Of a stretch of DNA of 64,000 bases, positions 35,019 through 44,557 are shown one piece after another (within the stretch, counting starts at the first letter, position 1; each line of letters starts with the position of its first letter). The notes below the pieces were generated by a model that was given only the letters and a program-made list of their open reading frames with translations, was not told the DNA's origin and searched no databases. Position numbers and translations under genes: made by a program. The stretch comes from Alphaproteobacteria bacterium (GTDB taxonomy: Bacteria > Pseudomonadota > Alphaproteobacteria > Caulobacterales > Hyphomonadaceae), in the NCBI GenBank assembly GCA_018830285.1, contig JAHJSB010000055.1:240205-304204 (forward strand), read 5' to 3'.

Positions 35019-35406
35019 TCCCGGCACCTGCATCGTCTATGATGGCGACTGCCCGTTCTGCTCCCAATACGTGAAGCTCCTCCGTCTGCGCGATGCGATT
35101 GGCCCGGTCAGCCTGGTCAATGCGCGCGAGGACCACCCGGCCGTGCATTACGCCGTGTCGAAGGGCGTCGATTTCGACCAGGAAATGGCGCTGATCATGA
35201 AGGGCGAGATCCATTCCGGCGCCGATTGCATGAACCGGCTTGCGTTGATGAGCACCGGGGCGGGCCCGTTCAATGCCGAGATGGCGCGCGTGTTCGCATC
35301 GCCGCGTGTCTCGCGCGCCCTCTATCCCTTCCTGCGCACAGGCCGCAACCTGACGCTGCGCCTGATGGGCCGGCGCCGCATCGCCGAAGCGGCCAAACCG
35401 CACTAA
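35008..35406 (+). CDS. DCC family (DUF393) thiol-disulfide oxidoreductase
   Basis: A 132-residue thioredoxin-like protein with the DCC motif YDGDCPFC and a second Cys in ADCMNRLALM. Start GTG 35008 follows GGAG at 34997-35000 and overlaps the end of the disrupted membrane gene by 11 bases. DUF393 proteins are commonly fused to or placed beside HTTM-domain membrane proteins, as here. Substrate unknown. It ends 80 bp before the convergent outer-membrane gene, with a hairpin between. Confidence 0.85.
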   Translation: MFSDPGTCIVYDGDCPFCSQYVKLLRLRDAIGPVSLVNAREDHPAVHYAVSKGVDFDQEMALIMKGEIHSGADCMNRLALMSTGAGPFNAEMARVFASPRVSRALYPFLRTGRNLTLRLMGRRRIAEAAKPH

Positions 35407-35427
35407 GCGCGGCTCAAAGGGATCCTA

Positions 35428-35461
35428 GAGAAAACGCCGGCCCCCTTTCGGAGACCGGCGT
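35428..35461 (-). terminator. Intrinsic terminator for the outer-membrane protein gene (bidirectional hairpin)
   Basis: ACGCCGG (35434-35440) pairs with CCGGCGT (35455-35461). On the minus strand the stem is followed by TTTCTC, fitting termination of the beta-barrel gene. It may also serve the plus-strand DCC gene. Confidence 0.65.
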
Positions 35462-35485
35462 GATCATTCGGATGTCTGGTTCGGC

Positions 35486-36121
35486 TTAGAACTTGTAGCC
35501 GACGGCGATGGTGGCCGCGCCCGTGTCGGTGTCTTCGAAGTTGTAATAGGTATAGTCGCCGCGAAGATTCCAGTTGTCGCTGAGGTCATAGCTGAGGCCG
35601 GCACCGATGGCCGGGCCATCAGCCGAATCCTCGATCACACCCAGAGCGGTGCCGCCCGGCGTGACAACCGTGGCGTCAACGTCGATGAAGGCGTAACCGG
35701 CACGCGCCGAGATATCGAGGCGCTCGGTGAGTGGCACGGAGGCGCGGCCGTACAGGCCGACCAGGTAGTTCAGGCCGAGATCGCCGGAGCCGGCGATCAC
35801 GTCATTCAGGTCAGTGTCGTTATTGTCGTCGAGATTGAACTCGTCTTCGTCGACATTGTAGTCGAACTCGCCGTCATCGATGCCGGTCGTGATGTCGGCT
35901 TCCATCGAGAACATCGGTGTGAACTGGTAACCGAGGCGGCCCGTGATGGCATTGGAATCGACGCCGGAACCGGCACCTTCTGGCTCAATATCGAGGTAGG
36001 TGTAGCCGCCCTCGGCATAGAAGCCTGTGTCTTGATCGCCATAGGCCTGGGCCGTGGCAGGCGCGGCCAGGCCAAGCGCAATGGCGATCGCGGAGGAGGA
36101 AACGATCATAAGCTTTTTCAT
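35486..36121 (-). CDS. Outer-membrane beta-barrel protein (porin/OmpA-like barrel)
   Basis: A 211-residue exported protein with a signal peptide ending at ATAQA (residue 25). Alternating aromatic strands such as FYAEGGYTYLDIEP, GLGYQF-like and NWNLRGDYTYYNFED follow, and the C-terminal residue is Phe (VGYKF), as needed for BAM-dependent insertion. The central loop is unusually acidic (DEDEFNLDDNNDTDLND, near 93-110), possibly cation-binding. It resembles small porin-family proteins of alphaproteobacteria. ATG 36121 is followed by a strong export signal. A hairpin lies 25 bp after its stop. Confidence 0.85.
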   Translation of the reverse strand: MKKLMIVSSSAIAIALGLAAPATAQAYGDQDTGFYAEGGYTYLDIEPEGAGSGVDSNAITGRLGYQFTPMFSMEADITTGIDDGEFDYNVDEDEFNLDDNNDTDLNDVIAGSGDLGLNYLVGLYGRASVPLTERLDISARAGYAFIDVDATVVTPGGTALGVIEDSADGPAIGAGLSYDLSDNWNLRGDYTYYNFEDTDTGAATIAVGYKF

Positions 36122-36301
36122 GGGAGGATCCTTGGTGTTACTCATCCCGACATATTCGGGACATGCAGCGATAACGGGTCCCTCATGGCCTTGTTCCGGC
36201 CGTCCTGTGCGCTGAAACCTGTTGTGGCAAAAGCAGCACACTTTGTTACCGCGCCTTAACCTTGGCTTGACGCCGCGCCTGCCTTCGATCACCTGCCATC
36301 C

Positions 36302-36931
36302 ATGGTGGATGTGAAGATTTGCGGTTTGACCGATCCGGACCTTGTCGGCTTTGCGGCCCGCGAAGGTGCGGACTGGATTGGCTTTAACTTCGCGTCGGGC
36401 AGTCCCCGACGCGTGACGCCGGAAGCGGCGGCCAGCCTGCTGATGCAGGTGGGCAAGGCCGTGCCTGTGGCGCTGCTGGTCGATGCCAGCGATGCCGAGA
36501 TCGACGCGGTGACGGCCGTGGGCTTTCCCATCCTGCAATTGCACGGCGCTGAGACGCCCGAACGGCTGGCGGAGATCAAGGCCCGCACGGGGCTGGAAGT
36601 CTGGAAGGCGCTCGGCGTATCGACCCGCGTTCACCTTGACAATGCCTGTGCCTACACGGCCGCCGACCGTTTGCTGATCGACGCCCGGCCGCCGGAAGGC
36701 GCTACGCGCACCGGCGGGCATGGCCAGACGTTCGACTGGGCGATCCTCGATGGCTGGGAAGCGCCGAAGGCATGGATGCTGGCCGGCGGCTTGACGCCGG
36801 ACAATGTCGGCACAGCTATTGCCGCGACAGGTGCGCCTGCCGTCGATGTCGCCTCTGGCGTCGAGCGGGTGCGGGGGCTAAAGGACAGGGAGCTGGTGCG
36901 GGCCTTCATCCGCGCCGCCAAAGAGGCATGA
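36302..36931 (+). CDS. trpF: Phosphoribosylanthranilate isomerase
   Basis: A 209-residue TIM barrel for the third step of tryptophan synthesis. It begins [12 protein letters not shown], with the catalytic Cys7 as general base, and carries LLIDARPP with the catalytic Asp, plus [10 protein letters not shown] for phosphate binding. It is the first of a run trpF-trpB-cutA-trpA-accD-folC. Its TGA overlaps the trpB ATG (ATGA). Confidence 0.96.
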   Translation: MVDVKICGLTDPDLVGFAAREGADWIGFNFASGSPRRVTPEAAASLLMQVGKAVPVALLVDASDAEIDAVTAVGFPILQLHGAETPERLAEIKARTGLEVWKALGVSTRVHLDNACAYTAADRLLIDARPPEGATRTGGHGQTFDWAILDGWEAPKAWMLAGGLTPDNVGTAIAATGAPAVDVASGVERVRGLKDRELVRAFIRAAKEA

Positions 36932-38151
36932 GTACCGCTATGGATCTTCGCAATACCTGGGACAAATGGCCGGACGCAAACGGCCGCTTCGGTGAATTCG
37001 GCGGGCGCTATGTCGCCGAGACGCTGATGCCGCTGATCCTGGACCTCGAGAAGGAATACCGGGCCGCCAAGCTGGACCCGGCCTTCAAGGCGCAGATGGA
37101 TGATATGTGGGCCCATTATGTCGGCCGCCCGTCGCCGCTCTATTTCGCCGAGCGCCTGACGGAGCATTTTGGCGGCGCGAAAATCTATTTCAAGCGCGAC
37201 GAGCTGAACCATACCGGCGCACACAAGATCAATAACTGCCTTGGGCAGGTCCTGCTCGCCATGCGCATGGGCAAAACCCGCATCATCGCCGAGACCGGAG
37301 CTGGCCAGCATGGAGTCGCCACGGCAACGATCTGCGCCCGGTTCGGCCTGAAATGCGTCGTCTTCATGGGTGAGACCGATGTCGAGCGCCAGAAACCGAA
37401 CGTGTTCCGCATGCGCCTGCTCGGCGCCGAGATTGTCCCGGTCTCCTCCGGCACGGGTACGCTGAAGGATGCGATGAACGAGGCCCTGCGGGACTGGGTG
37501 ACGAATGTCGACGACACGTTCTACTGCATCGGCACAGCGGCGGGCCCGCACCCCTATCCGGAGATGGTGCGCGACTTCCAGAGCATTATCGGCATTGAGG
37601 CGCGCCAGCAAATCCTTGAGCGCGAAGGCCGCCTGCCGGACGCCGTCATGGCCTGTATCGGCGGCGGGTCGAACGCGATCGGCCTGTTCCATCCCTTCAT
37701 CAATGACGAGGGCGTACGCCTGATCGGCGTCGAGGCGGCCGGCCACGGCATCGAGACCGGCGAGCACGCGGCGGCCCTCAATGGCGGGCGCCCCGGCATC
37801 CTGCATGGCAACCGCACCTACCTGTTGCAGACCGATGACGGCCAGATCCTTGATGCGCACTCGATCAGTGCCGGGCTCGACTATCCGGGCATCGGGCCGG
37901 AACACGCCTTCCTGCGCGATACGGGCCGGGCTGAGTATCTTTCCTGCACTGACGATGAGGCGCTGGCTGCATTTCAATTATGTACCCAGCTTGAGGGTAT
38001 CATTCCGGCGCTCGAACCTGCCCATGCCATCGCCCGCATCGGCGACGTCATCGACGGCATGCACAAGGACGGCCTCCTGATCATGAATCTCTGCGGCCGC
38101 GGCGACAAGGACGTGTTCAGCGTGGCGAAAGCGTTGGGAGTGGAGATGTGA
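36928..38151 (+). CDS. trpB: Tryptophan synthase beta chain
   Basis: A 407-residue PLP enzyme joining indole and serine. The cofactor lysine is Lys100 in [28 protein letters not shown] (phosphate cup) and the C-terminal LCGRGDKD are all standard. The start at 36928 overlaps trpF by four bases; longer frames read back into trpF. The alpha subunit trpA lies after an intervening cutA, which is unusual because the subunits are normally encoded side by side. Confidence 0.97.
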   Translation: MSTAMDLRNTWDKWPDANGRFGEFGGRYVAETLMPLILDLEKEYRAAKLDPAFKAQMDDMWAHYVGRPSPLYFAERLTEHFGGAKIYFKRDELNHTGAHKINNCLGQVLLAMRMGKTRIIAETGAGQHGVATATICARFGLKCVVFMGETDVERQKPNVFRMRLLGAEIVPVSSGTGTLKDAMNEALRDWVTNVDDTFYCIGTAAGPHPYPEMVRDFQSIIGIEARQQILEREGRLPDAVMACIGGGSNAIGLFHPFINDEGVRLIGVEAAGHGIETGEHAAALNGGRPGILHGNRTYLLQTDDGQILDAHSISAGLDYPGIGPEHAFLRDTGRAEYLSCTDDEALAAFQLCTQLEGIIPALEPAHAIARIGDVIDGMHKDGLLIMNLCGRGDKDVFSVAKALGVEM

Positions 38152-38474
38152 GCATGACAAATCTGCTGCTCATCCGCATCACCTGCCCGTCGCGCCGCGT
38201 CGCCGAGGAGATTGCCGATGCCGCCGTCGAGCGCCGCCTTGCGGCCTGCGCCAATCTCGAGGGGCCGGTGACCTCGACCTATCGTTGGAAAGGCGTCGTC
38301 GAACACGCCTTCGAGTTCGTTCTCTGGATGAAGGCGCCGGAATCGCGCTGGAACGATATCGAAAAACTGGTGAACGAGATCCATCCCTATGACGTGCCGG
38401 CAATCGTCGCCCTGCCCTGTGCCCATGCCTCAAAGCCTTATGCGGCCTGGGTCAACGACAATACGGATACGTAA
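38148..38474 (+). CDS. cutA: Divalent-cation tolerance protein CutA
   Basis: A 108-residue CutA-family protein. [39 protein letters not shown] and [14 protein letters not shown] match the trimeric CutA core. Its role in metal tolerance is debated; the family is ancient. Start GTG 38148 overlaps trpB by four bases (GTGA); ATG 38154 is an alternative. It separates trpB from trpA and is followed by trpA immediately at 38475. Confidence 0.9.
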   Translation: MSMTNLLLIRITCPSRRVAEEIADAAVERRLAACANLEGPVTSTYRWKGVVEHAFEFVLWMKAPESRWNDIEKLVNEIHPYDVPAIVALPCAHASKPYAAWVNDNTDT

Positions 38475-39302
38475 ATGCCCACTTCCCGAATAACGGCGCG
38501 CTTTGACAAGGTTAAGGCCGAACACCGCGCGGCGCTTGTCGCCTACCTGATGGGCGGCGATCCGGACCTGGAAACGAGTTTCCAGTGCATGTGCGCCCTG
38601 CGTGACAATGGCGCTGACATTATCGAGCTCGGTGCACCCTTTACCGACCCGATGGCCGATGGTCCCGCGATCCAGCGGGCCGGCCTCCGCTCGCTCGCCA
38701 ATCATACCAAGCTGATCGATGTCCTGGCGTTGGCCGCCCGCTTCCGAGAGACCGACCAGGATACGCCGCTGATCCTGATGGGCTATGCCAACCCGGTCCA
38801 TTCGCTCGGCTATGTCGCCTTTGCCGAGGCCGCCCATGCCGCCGGAATCGACGGCACCATCCTCGTCGACCTGCCGCCGGAAGAAGACCAGGTGCTGCGC
38901 GACGAATACGCCAAGCATGACATCTCCGTTATCCGCCTCGCCACACCGACCACCCACGAGGCCCGCATGGCCAAGGTCGCCGACGGCGCCTCGGGCTTCA
39001 TCTATTTCGTCGCCGTAACAGGCGTGACAGGTGCCGGCTCGGCCGATCCGCAGGCGATTGCCGGGAATGTCGAAATGGTGCGGCGTGTATCAGGATTGCC
39101 TGTATGTGTTGGATTCGGGGTGAAAAATGGTGCACAGGCTGTAGAAATGGCTAAAATCGCCGATGGGGTTGTCGTTGGCTCTGCTTTCGTGGAGCATGCC
39201 CAGTCAGCCCACGAATCGGGCGATTATTCTGAAGCGCCGCGGGGAATGGGCGCACTTGCAGGGGAATTGAGTGCAGCGATGGCTGCAGTCGCCAAAGCGT
39301 AG
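38475..39302 (+). CDS. trpA: Tryptophan synthase alpha chain
   Basis: A 275-residue TIM barrel that releases indole from indole-glycerol phosphate. The catalytic residues are Glu51 in ELGAPFTDP and Asp62 in MADGP, with later IYFVAVTGVTGAG and GFGVKNGAQA for the phosphate site. It starts directly after the cutA stop. The accD gene follows after 29 bp. Confidence 0.96.
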   Translation: MPTSRITARFDKVKAEHRAALVAYLMGGDPDLETSFQCMCALRDNGADIIELGAPFTDPMADGPAIQRAGLRSLANHTKLIDVLALAARFRETDQDTPLILMGYANPVHSLGYVAFAEAAHAAGIDGTILVDLPPEEDQVLRDEYAKHDISVIRLATPTTHEARMAKVADGASGFIYFVAVTGVTGAGSADPQAIAGNVEMVRRVSGLPVCVGFGVKNGAQAVEMAKIADGVVVGSAFVEHAQSAHESGDYSEAPRGMGALAGELSAAMAAVAKA

Positions 39303-39331
39303 GGACTGTTACGGTCTTAAGGAGTTGAGGC

Positions 39332-40312
39332 ATGAACTGGATTACCAAGGTCACCCCGCCGGGCCTGAAAACCATGCTCGCCAAGAAAGACACGCCTGAC
39401 GACCTTTGGGTCAAGTGTCCTGCGTCCGGTGAACTCGTCTACAGGGCCGACCTGGAAGAAAGCTGGTGGGTCACGCCCGCCGGCGCACACATGCGCATCA
39501 GCCCGCGCACCCGTTGCCGCCTCCTGTTCGATGACGAGCGCTGGGAGCCATTGGCCTTGCCGGCTGTCCCGGCTGACCCGCTGAAGTTCAAGGATGACAA
39601 GCCCTATCCGGCCCGCATCAAGGCCGCCAAGGCCAAGATCGCTGCACGCGAAAAGCGCGAGACCGAGAATGGCGGCGCCCCGCTGATTCAGGACGATTGC
39701 ATGGTCGCCGCCTATGGCAAGATCGGCGGCGTGCCGACTGTGCTCCTGGTCCAGGATTTCGATTTCATGGGCGGCTCGCTCGGCATGGCCGCCGGCGAAG
39801 GCTTCGTCACGGCGGCCCAGATGGCGCTCGCCCGCAAGGCGGCTTTTGTCGTCTGCACCGCGTCGGGCGGCGCCCGCATGCAGGAAGGCACGCTCAGCCT
39901 GATGCAGATGCCGCGCACCACGCTGGCTGTAAATGAACTGGCCGATGCCAAACTGCCCTATATCGTCGTGCTGACAGATCCGACATCCGGCGGCGTCTCG
40001 GCCTCCTACGCCATGCTGGGTGATATTCACGTCGCCGAGCCGGGCGCCATGATCGCCTTTTCCGGTCCGCGTGTGATTGAGCAGACCATCCGTGAAAGCC
40101 TGCCCAAGGGCTTCCAGCGCTCGGAATTCCTGCGCGAAAAGGGACAGGTCGATATTGTTGTCGACCGGCGTAAGTTGAAGGCGACGCTCTCGCGCATCCT
40201 GACCCATCTCATGCCCAATTCCCGCCGGCGGGAGGACTTCCCCATCACACCGCTCAGCCAGCCGAAAACCCACGCGCCCAAGCCGCCCGTGTCCAAGGGC
40301 AAATCTGTTTGA
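39332..40312 (+). CDS. accD: Acetyl-CoA carboxylase carboxyltransferase beta subunit
   Basis: A 326-residue subunit that makes malonyl-CoA with AccA. The crotonase-fold core is present (QDFDFMGGSLGMAAGE, CTASGGARMQEG, LTDPTSGGVSASYAMLGD). The N-terminal zinc ribbon is degenerate. Where E. coli has two Cys-x2-Cys pairs, this has KCPASGEL and VTPAGAHM, so only one Cys remains. Ribbon loss is also known in Rhizobiales. Its position between trpA and folC is a common alphaproteobacterial order. Confidence 0.95.
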   Translation: MNWITKVTPPGLKTMLAKKDTPDDLWVKCPASGELVYRADLEESWWVTPAGAHMRISPRTRCRLLFDDERWEPLALPAVPADPLKFKDDKPYPARIKAAKAKIAAREKRETENGGAPLIQDDCMVAAYGKIGGVPTVLLVQDFDFMGGSLGMAAGEGFVTAAQMALARKAAFVVCTASGGARMQEGTLSLMQMPRTTLAVNELADAKLPYIVVLTDPTSGGVSASYAMLGDIHVAEPGAMIAFSGPRVIEQTIRESLPKGFQRSEFLREKGQVDIVVDRRKLKATLSRILTHLMPNSRRREDFPITPLSQPKTHAPKPPVSKGKSV

Positions 40313-41562
40313 TCGGAGACAGTGCGGCCCTTGCCGCAGCGCTGAAGCGTTTCGAAGGGCTCTATCCAGAAACCATCGAGCTTTCGCTCGGGCGGGTCGA
40401 GGCCGCGCTCGCGGCGCTTGGCCGACCGCAGGACCGCCTGCCACCGGTGATCCATGTGGCGGGCACCAATGGCAAGGGCTCGACGTCCGCCTTCATGCGC
40501 GCCATGGCCGAAGCGGCGGGCCTCAGGGTCCATGTCTTCACCTCGCCGCATCTCGTGCGCTTCAACGAGCGTATCCGGCTCGCCGGCGAGATTGTCGATG
40601 ACGCCCGCCTGATCGCGTGGCTCGACCGCACGTTCGATGCCCTGACCGGCCTCCAGATCACGCATTTCGAAGCGACGACGGCGGCCGCCCTCCTCGCTTT
40701 CAGTGAAGTCCCGGCAGACCTGCTCATCCTCGAAGTCGGCCTCGGCGGGCGCTTTGATGCGACCAATGTGATCGAGGAACCGGCGCTCTGTGTCATCACG
40801 CCGGTGGATTTTGACCACAAGGCCTTTCTTGGCTCGGATATCCGCAAGATCGCGGGCGAGAAGGCGGGCATCATCCGCCCGCGCCGCCCGGTCCTCACCG
40901 CAATCCAGCGCAAGGTCTGCGACGAGGTGATCGCCCGCGAGGCCGCCCGGCTCGACGCACCGCTCTACCGCCTGAAGGCGCATTTCATTGACGCGATGCC
41001 GCAGGACATTTCCCTGATCGGCGAACACCAGCGCGGCAATGCCGCACTCGCGGCCATGGCGATGCAGCTGTTCGGTGAATCGACCCGGATATCCCAGGCC
41101 GCGATTTTCGAAGGCGCGCGCACCGCCACATGGCCCGCGCGCATGCAACGCCTCCGCCCTGGCCCGGTCACGGCGCTCGCGCCCGATGCGGAAGTCTGGC
41201 TCGATGGCGGTCACAATCCGCACGCCGCCCGTGCGATCGCGTATCACCTCAAGCGCCTGCCCGGCAAAACCGTCCTCGTCACCGCCATGCTGGCCTCGAA
41301 AGATGCGACGGGTTTCTTCCTGCCCTTCCGCCACCTGAAGCCGGATGTGTTCACCCTGCCGAATGCGCCTGGCCATCGCGGCGCCGAGCCGCATGACCTG
41401 GCCGAGGCAGCCCGAACGGCCGGGCTCGACGTCACCGTTTGCGACAGCCTTGATGCAGCCGTCACCGCAGCGGCGGCCACCGGCGCGGACCGCATCCTGA
41501 TCTGCGGCTCGCTTTATCTCTCCGGCGACGTGCTTGCGAAGAATCTGGAGCCGCCGGAATAG
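40309..41562 (+). CDS. folC: Bifunctional folylpolyglutamate synthase/dihydrofolate synthase
   Basis: A 417-residue Mur-ligase-like enzyme that adds glutamate to dihydropteroate and folates. The P-loop GTNGKGST is at 52-59; later FTSPHLVRFNERI, LEVGLGGRFDATNV and LDGGHNPHAARA are family signatures. Start is TTG 40309, overlapping the accD TGA, with AAGGG nine bases upstream; no ATG is available before the P-loop. It closes the trp-acc-fol run. Confidence 0.94.
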   Translation: MIGDSAALAAALKRFEGLYPETIELSLGRVEAALAALGRPQDRLPPVIHVAGTNGKGSTSAFMRAMAEAAGLRVHVFTSPHLVRFNERIRLAGEIVDDARLIAWLDRTFDALTGLQITHFEATTAAALLAFSEVPADLLILEVGLGGRFDATNVIEEPALCVITPVDFDHKAFLGSDIRKIAGEKAGIIRPRRPVLTAIQRKVCDEVIAREAARLDAPLYRLKAHFIDAMPQDISLIGEHQRGNAALAAMAMQLFGESTRISQAAIFEGARTATWPARMQRLRPGPVTALAPDAEVWLDGGHNPHAARAIAYHLKRLPGKTVLVTAMLASKDATGFFLPFRHLKPDVFTLPNAPGHRGAEPHDLAEAARTAGLDVTVCDSLDAAVTAAAATGADRILICGSLYLSGDVLAKNLEPPE

Positions 41563-41645
41563 CAGGCTCCCGGAATCGCAGGAATCGGGTGGCTTGCGCC
41601 GAGGCGTCCGTGTGAACAAAATGGTTCGCAAAGGGAGGGACACCC

Positions 41646-42479
41646 ATGACGCCGCAAAAAGACAAGGCTTTCGCTTTCAAGGCGCTGCATGACCGGCCCG
41701 GCATGTTCGTGCTGCCCAATCCGTGGGATGTCGGTTCGGCCCGCATCCTCGCCGGGCTCGGTTTCCAGGCGCTGGCCTCGACCAGCGCAGGCTTTGCCGC
41801 TAGCACGGGCGTTGCCGATTACAATATCACGCGCGATCTCAAGCTGGCCCATGTCCGCGCGCTCGCGTCCGCGACGCCGCTGCCGTTGACCGCCGATCTT
41901 GAGAACGGCTTCGGCCACAGCCCCGAAACCTGCGCCGAAACGATCCGCCTTGGCGCCGAGGCCGGCCTCGTCGGCGGCTCGATCGAGGATTTCACCGGCG
42001 ATGCCGCCAACCCGCAATACGAGATTGCGGCTGCTGCTGACCGCGTCCGCGCCGCCGTGGAGGCCGCCAATGCGCTGCCCTTTCCCTTCCTCGTCACGGC
42101 ACGGGCCGAGAATTTCTTCACCGGCGTGCCCGACCTGGCAGACGTCATCGCCCGACTGCAGGCCTACCAGGACGCGGGGGCTCATGTGCTCTATGCGCCG
42201 GGCCTGAAGACCTTGGACGATATCAGGACTGTGCTCGGCTCGGTCGACCGCCCCGTCAATGTGCTGATGGGCCCGCGCAACGGCTTCGTGCCGATGGCAG
42301 AGCTAGAGGCGCTCGGCGTCAAGCGCGTCAGCATGGGCTCGGCCCTCGCCAACACCGCCTATGGCGCGCTGGTCCATGCCGGCGAGGAACTCATGGCCAC
42401 AGGCACGCTGGGCTTCCTCAAGGGCGCCGCCACCGGCAAGGCGCTTGCGGAATTGATGGCCAGGGGTGCGGATGCCTAA
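41646..42479 (+). CDS. Isocitrate lyase/PEP mutase family protein
   Basis: A 277-residue TIM-barrel enzyme. PNPWDVGSARILAGLGF (25-41), LPLTADLENGFG (metal-binding Asp/Glu) and GGSIEDFTGD are the signatures of the carboxyphosphonoenolpyruvate mutase-like branch (2-methylisocitrate lyase, oxaloacetate decarboxylase, PEP mutase). The isocitrate-lyase KKCGH loop is absent. The exact reaction is not decided; a C-C lyase on a 2-oxo or hydroxy acid is the best guess. GGGAGGG lies just before the ATG. It has no partners nearby; a dispersed repeat follows its stop. Confidence 0.85.
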   Translation: MTPQKDKAFAFKALHDRPGMFVLPNPWDVGSARILAGLGFQALASTSAGFAASTGVADYNITRDLKLAHVRALASATPLPLTADLENGFGHSPETCAETIRLGAEAGLVGGSIEDFTGDAANPQYEIAAAADRVRAAVEAANALPFPFLVTARAENFFTGVPDLADVIARLQAYQDAGAHVLYAPGLKTLDDIRTVLGSVDRPVNVLMGPRNGFVPMAELEALGVKRVSMGSALANTAYGALVHAGEELMATGTLGFLKGAATGKALAELMARGADA

Positions 42480-42487
42480 ACGGAAAC

Positions 42488-42526
42488 AGCGCTCCTCCTG
42501 AGCGAAGTCGAAGAAGGAGCCCCTCT
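42488..42526 (+). repeat. Dispersed intergenic repeat, copy 2
   Basis: It holds the core CCTGAGCGAAGTCG between AGCGCT and GAGCCCCTCT, matching copy 1 (32023-32060, opposite strand) at nearly every base. It lies 9 bp after a stop codon. The downstream etfB gene is 168 bp away. Confidence 0.65.
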
Positions 42527-42596
42527 GGGGGGCGCCGTTCCAGATATTACGTGCCCCTGCGCGCGTCCCCGCCGCCAAACGAAAAACCGCGCCAAA

Positions 42597-42612
42597 TTGA
42601 CCTGAACGTCAA
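42597..42612 (+). promoter_or_regulatory. Inverted-repeat operator candidate before etfBA (LiuR-like)
   Basis: TTGACCTGAACGTCAA has matched outer arms TTGAC/GTCAA and closely follows the TTnACGT-nn-ACGTnAA pattern of the MerR-type regulator LiuR, which controls branched-chain amino acid and fatty-acid breakdown genes including etf in other proteobacteria. It lies 82 bp before etfB. One inner base departs from symmetry. Confidence 0.4.
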
Positions 42613-42693
42613 CGTAAACCTTGCGTCTTTTGCGGCGGACGGCTAGCAACGCCGCAAATATGTCAAACCTCCGAAACCATAAGGGAGCACCGC

Positions 42694-43440
42694 ATGAAGG
42701 TCCTCGTGCCCGTCAAACGCGTGATCGATTATAACGTGAAGGTCCGCGTCAAACCGGACAAAAGCGGTGTCGACCTCGCCAACGTCAAGATGTCCATGAA
42801 CCCGTTCGACGAGATTTCCGTCGAAGAGGCGGTCCGGATGAAAGAGGCCGGGACGGTCACCGAGATCGTGGTGGTTTCCGTGGGGCCGCAGCAGGCCCAG
42901 GAAACCCTGCGCACCTCGCTCGCCATGGGCGCGGATCGCGGCATCCTGATCAAGACTGACGTCACCGTCGAACCGCTGGCTGTCGCCAAGCTGCTCGCCA
43001 AGGTCGTCGCTGAAGAAAAGCCTGACCTGGTCATCCTCGGCAAGCAGGCGATTGATGACGACTCGAACCAGACCGGCCAGATGCTCGCAGCCTTGCTCGA
43101 CTGGCCGCAAGGCACGTTCGCCTACAAGCTGGAAAAAGACGGCGACAAGCTGAAAGTCACCCGCGAAGTCGATGGCGGCCTGCAGACCGTCTCGCTGACG
43201 CTGCCAGCCGTCGTCACCGTCGACCTTCGCCTCAACGAGCCGCGTTATGCGTCGCTGCCGAACATCATGAAGGCGAAGAAAAAAGAGATCGCTGAGAAGT
43301 CGCCCGAAGACTATGGCGTCGACATCTCGCCGCGCCTCACCGTCGTCTCCGTCACCGAACCGGCCGTGCGCCAGGCTGGTGAGAAGGTCGAAGACGTTGC
43401 GACGCTGGTTTCCAAACTCAAAACCGCAGGAGCTGTGTAA
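42694..43440 (+). CDS. etfB: Electron transfer flavoprotein beta subunit
   Basis: A 248-residue subunit that binds AMP and shuttles electrons from acyl-CoA dehydrogenases. It starts [18 protein letters not shown] and contains [38 protein letters not shown] and [20 protein letters not shown], the recognition-loop region. AAGGGAG at 42681-42687 is a good ribosome site. It overlaps etfA by one base (TAATG). Confidence 0.97.
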   Translation: MKVLVPVKRVIDYNVKVRVKPDKSGVDLANVKMSMNPFDEISVEEAVRMKEAGTVTEIVVVSVGPQQAQETLRTSLAMGADRGILIKTDVTVEPLAVAKLLAKVVAEEKPDLVILGKQAIDDDSNQTGQMLAALLDWPQGTFAYKLEKDGDKLKVTREVDGGLQTVSLTLPAVVTVDLRLNEPRYASLPNIMKAKKKEIAEKSPEDYGVDISPRLTVVSVTEPAVRQAGEKVEDVATLVSKLKTAGAV

Positions 43441-44369
43441 TGGCCGTTCTCGTAATTGCTGAACATCACCATGGCGGCCTGTCGGACGCGACCCACAAGG
43501 TCGTGACGGCGGCATCGAAATTCGGCGGCGACGTCGATATCCTGGTCGCCGGTGAAAACGCTGGCGCCGTGGCCCCTGAAGCCGCCAAGGTGTCCGGCGT
43601 GCGCAAGGTGCTGAAGGCCGAAGGCGAGACCCTGCGCAAGCAGACCGCCGAAGCCATGGAAGCTCTCGTCGTGCCGCTGATGGCCAACTATGACGCCGTC
43701 TTCATCGCTGCCTCGACCACCGGCAAGAACATCGCGCCGCGTATCGCTGCCAAGCTCGACGTGATGCAGCTGTCGGAAATCATCGAAGTCGTCGATCAGG
43801 ATACGTTCGTGCGCCCGATCTATGCCGGCAACGCGATCATGACGGTCAAATCCTCCGACGCCAAGAAAGTCATCACCGTGCGCGGCACGGCTTTCCCGGC
43901 GGCCGGCAATGACGGTTCGGCGACGATTGAAGATGCCGCTGCGCCATCCGGCCCGTTCAAGTCGGAATTCGTCTCGGAAGAAATGGTGAAATCGGATCGT
44001 CCCGAACTCACCGGTGCCAAACGCGTGGTCTCCGGCGGTCGGGCCCTCGGTTCGTCCGAAGAGTTCAACCGCCTGATCGTGCCGCTGGCTGACAAGCTCG
44101 GCGCGGCTGTCGGCGCCTCGCGCGCCGCCGTCGATGCCGGTTACGCGCCCAATGACTACCAGGTCGGCCAGACCGGCAAGATCGTTGCGCCGGCACTGTA
44201 CATCGCCATCGGTATTTCGGGCGCGATCCAGCACCTTGCCGGCATGAAGGATTCCAAGATCATTGTTGCCATCAACAAGGATGAGGAAGCCCCGATCTTC
44301 CAGGTGTCCGATTACGGTCTCGTCGCAGATCTCTTCGTAGCGGTCCCGGAACTGACAGACGCCCTCTAG
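43440..44369 (+). CDS. etfA: Electron transfer flavoprotein alpha subunit
   Basis: A 309-residue FAD-binding partner of EtfB. The C-terminal FAD domain includes [40 protein letters not shown] and [16 protein letters not shown], all diagnostic. With EtfB it passes electrons to ETF-ubiquinone oxidoreductase, whose gene is not in this window. The downstream 3-hydroxyacyl-CoA dehydrogenase gene fits a fatty-acid or polyhydroxybutyrate metabolic context. A hairpin follows the stop. Confidence 0.97.
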   Translation: MAVLVIAEHHHGGLSDATHKVVTAASKFGGDVDILVAGENAGAVAPEAAKVSGVRKVLKAEGETLRKQTAEAMEALVVPLMANYDAVFIAASTTGKNIAPRIAAKLDVMQLSEIIEVVDQDTFVRPIYAGNAIMTVKSSDAKKVITVRGTAFPAAGNDGSATIEDAAAPSGPFKSEFVSEEMVKSDRPELTGAKRVVSGGRALGSSEEFNRLIVPLADKLGAAVGASRAAVDAGYAPNDYQVGQTGKIVAPALYIAIGISGAIQHLAGMKDSKIIVAINKDEEAPIFQVSDYGLVADLFVAVPELTDAL

Positions 44370-44393
44370 GCGCCTGATCCATACTGCATGTTG

Positions 44394-44424
44394 AAAAGCT
44401 CGGCCCTCGTGTCGGGCTTTTTGC
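44394..44424 (+). terminator. Intrinsic terminator after etfA
   Basis: GCTCGGC pairs with GTCGGGC around CCTCGT, allowing two G-T pairs. It is preceded by AAAA and followed by TTTTTG. It lies 24 bp after the etfA stop, separating it from the hbd gene. Confidence 0.7.
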
Positions 44425-44557
44425 ATCTGTGCCCCGCCTGCCACACGCGGCGTTCATAGGCGTCCGGCCTGCACACTGAAGCTTGCACTTTGACGCACTG
44501 CACAAAAAGGATATGAGCGTGGTGTAACAAAACTTGCACGTTCAGGACGAAACACAG

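Noticed and set aside
36256..36271. CtrA-like site TTAA-N7-TTGAC before trpF
   Set aside because: The second half-site has a mismatch and the biological link is weak; not listed as a feature.
35486..36721. 411-codon minus frame that would extend the outer-membrane protein
   Set aside because: The upstream part is antisense to trpF; the ATG at 36121 opens a proper signal peptide.
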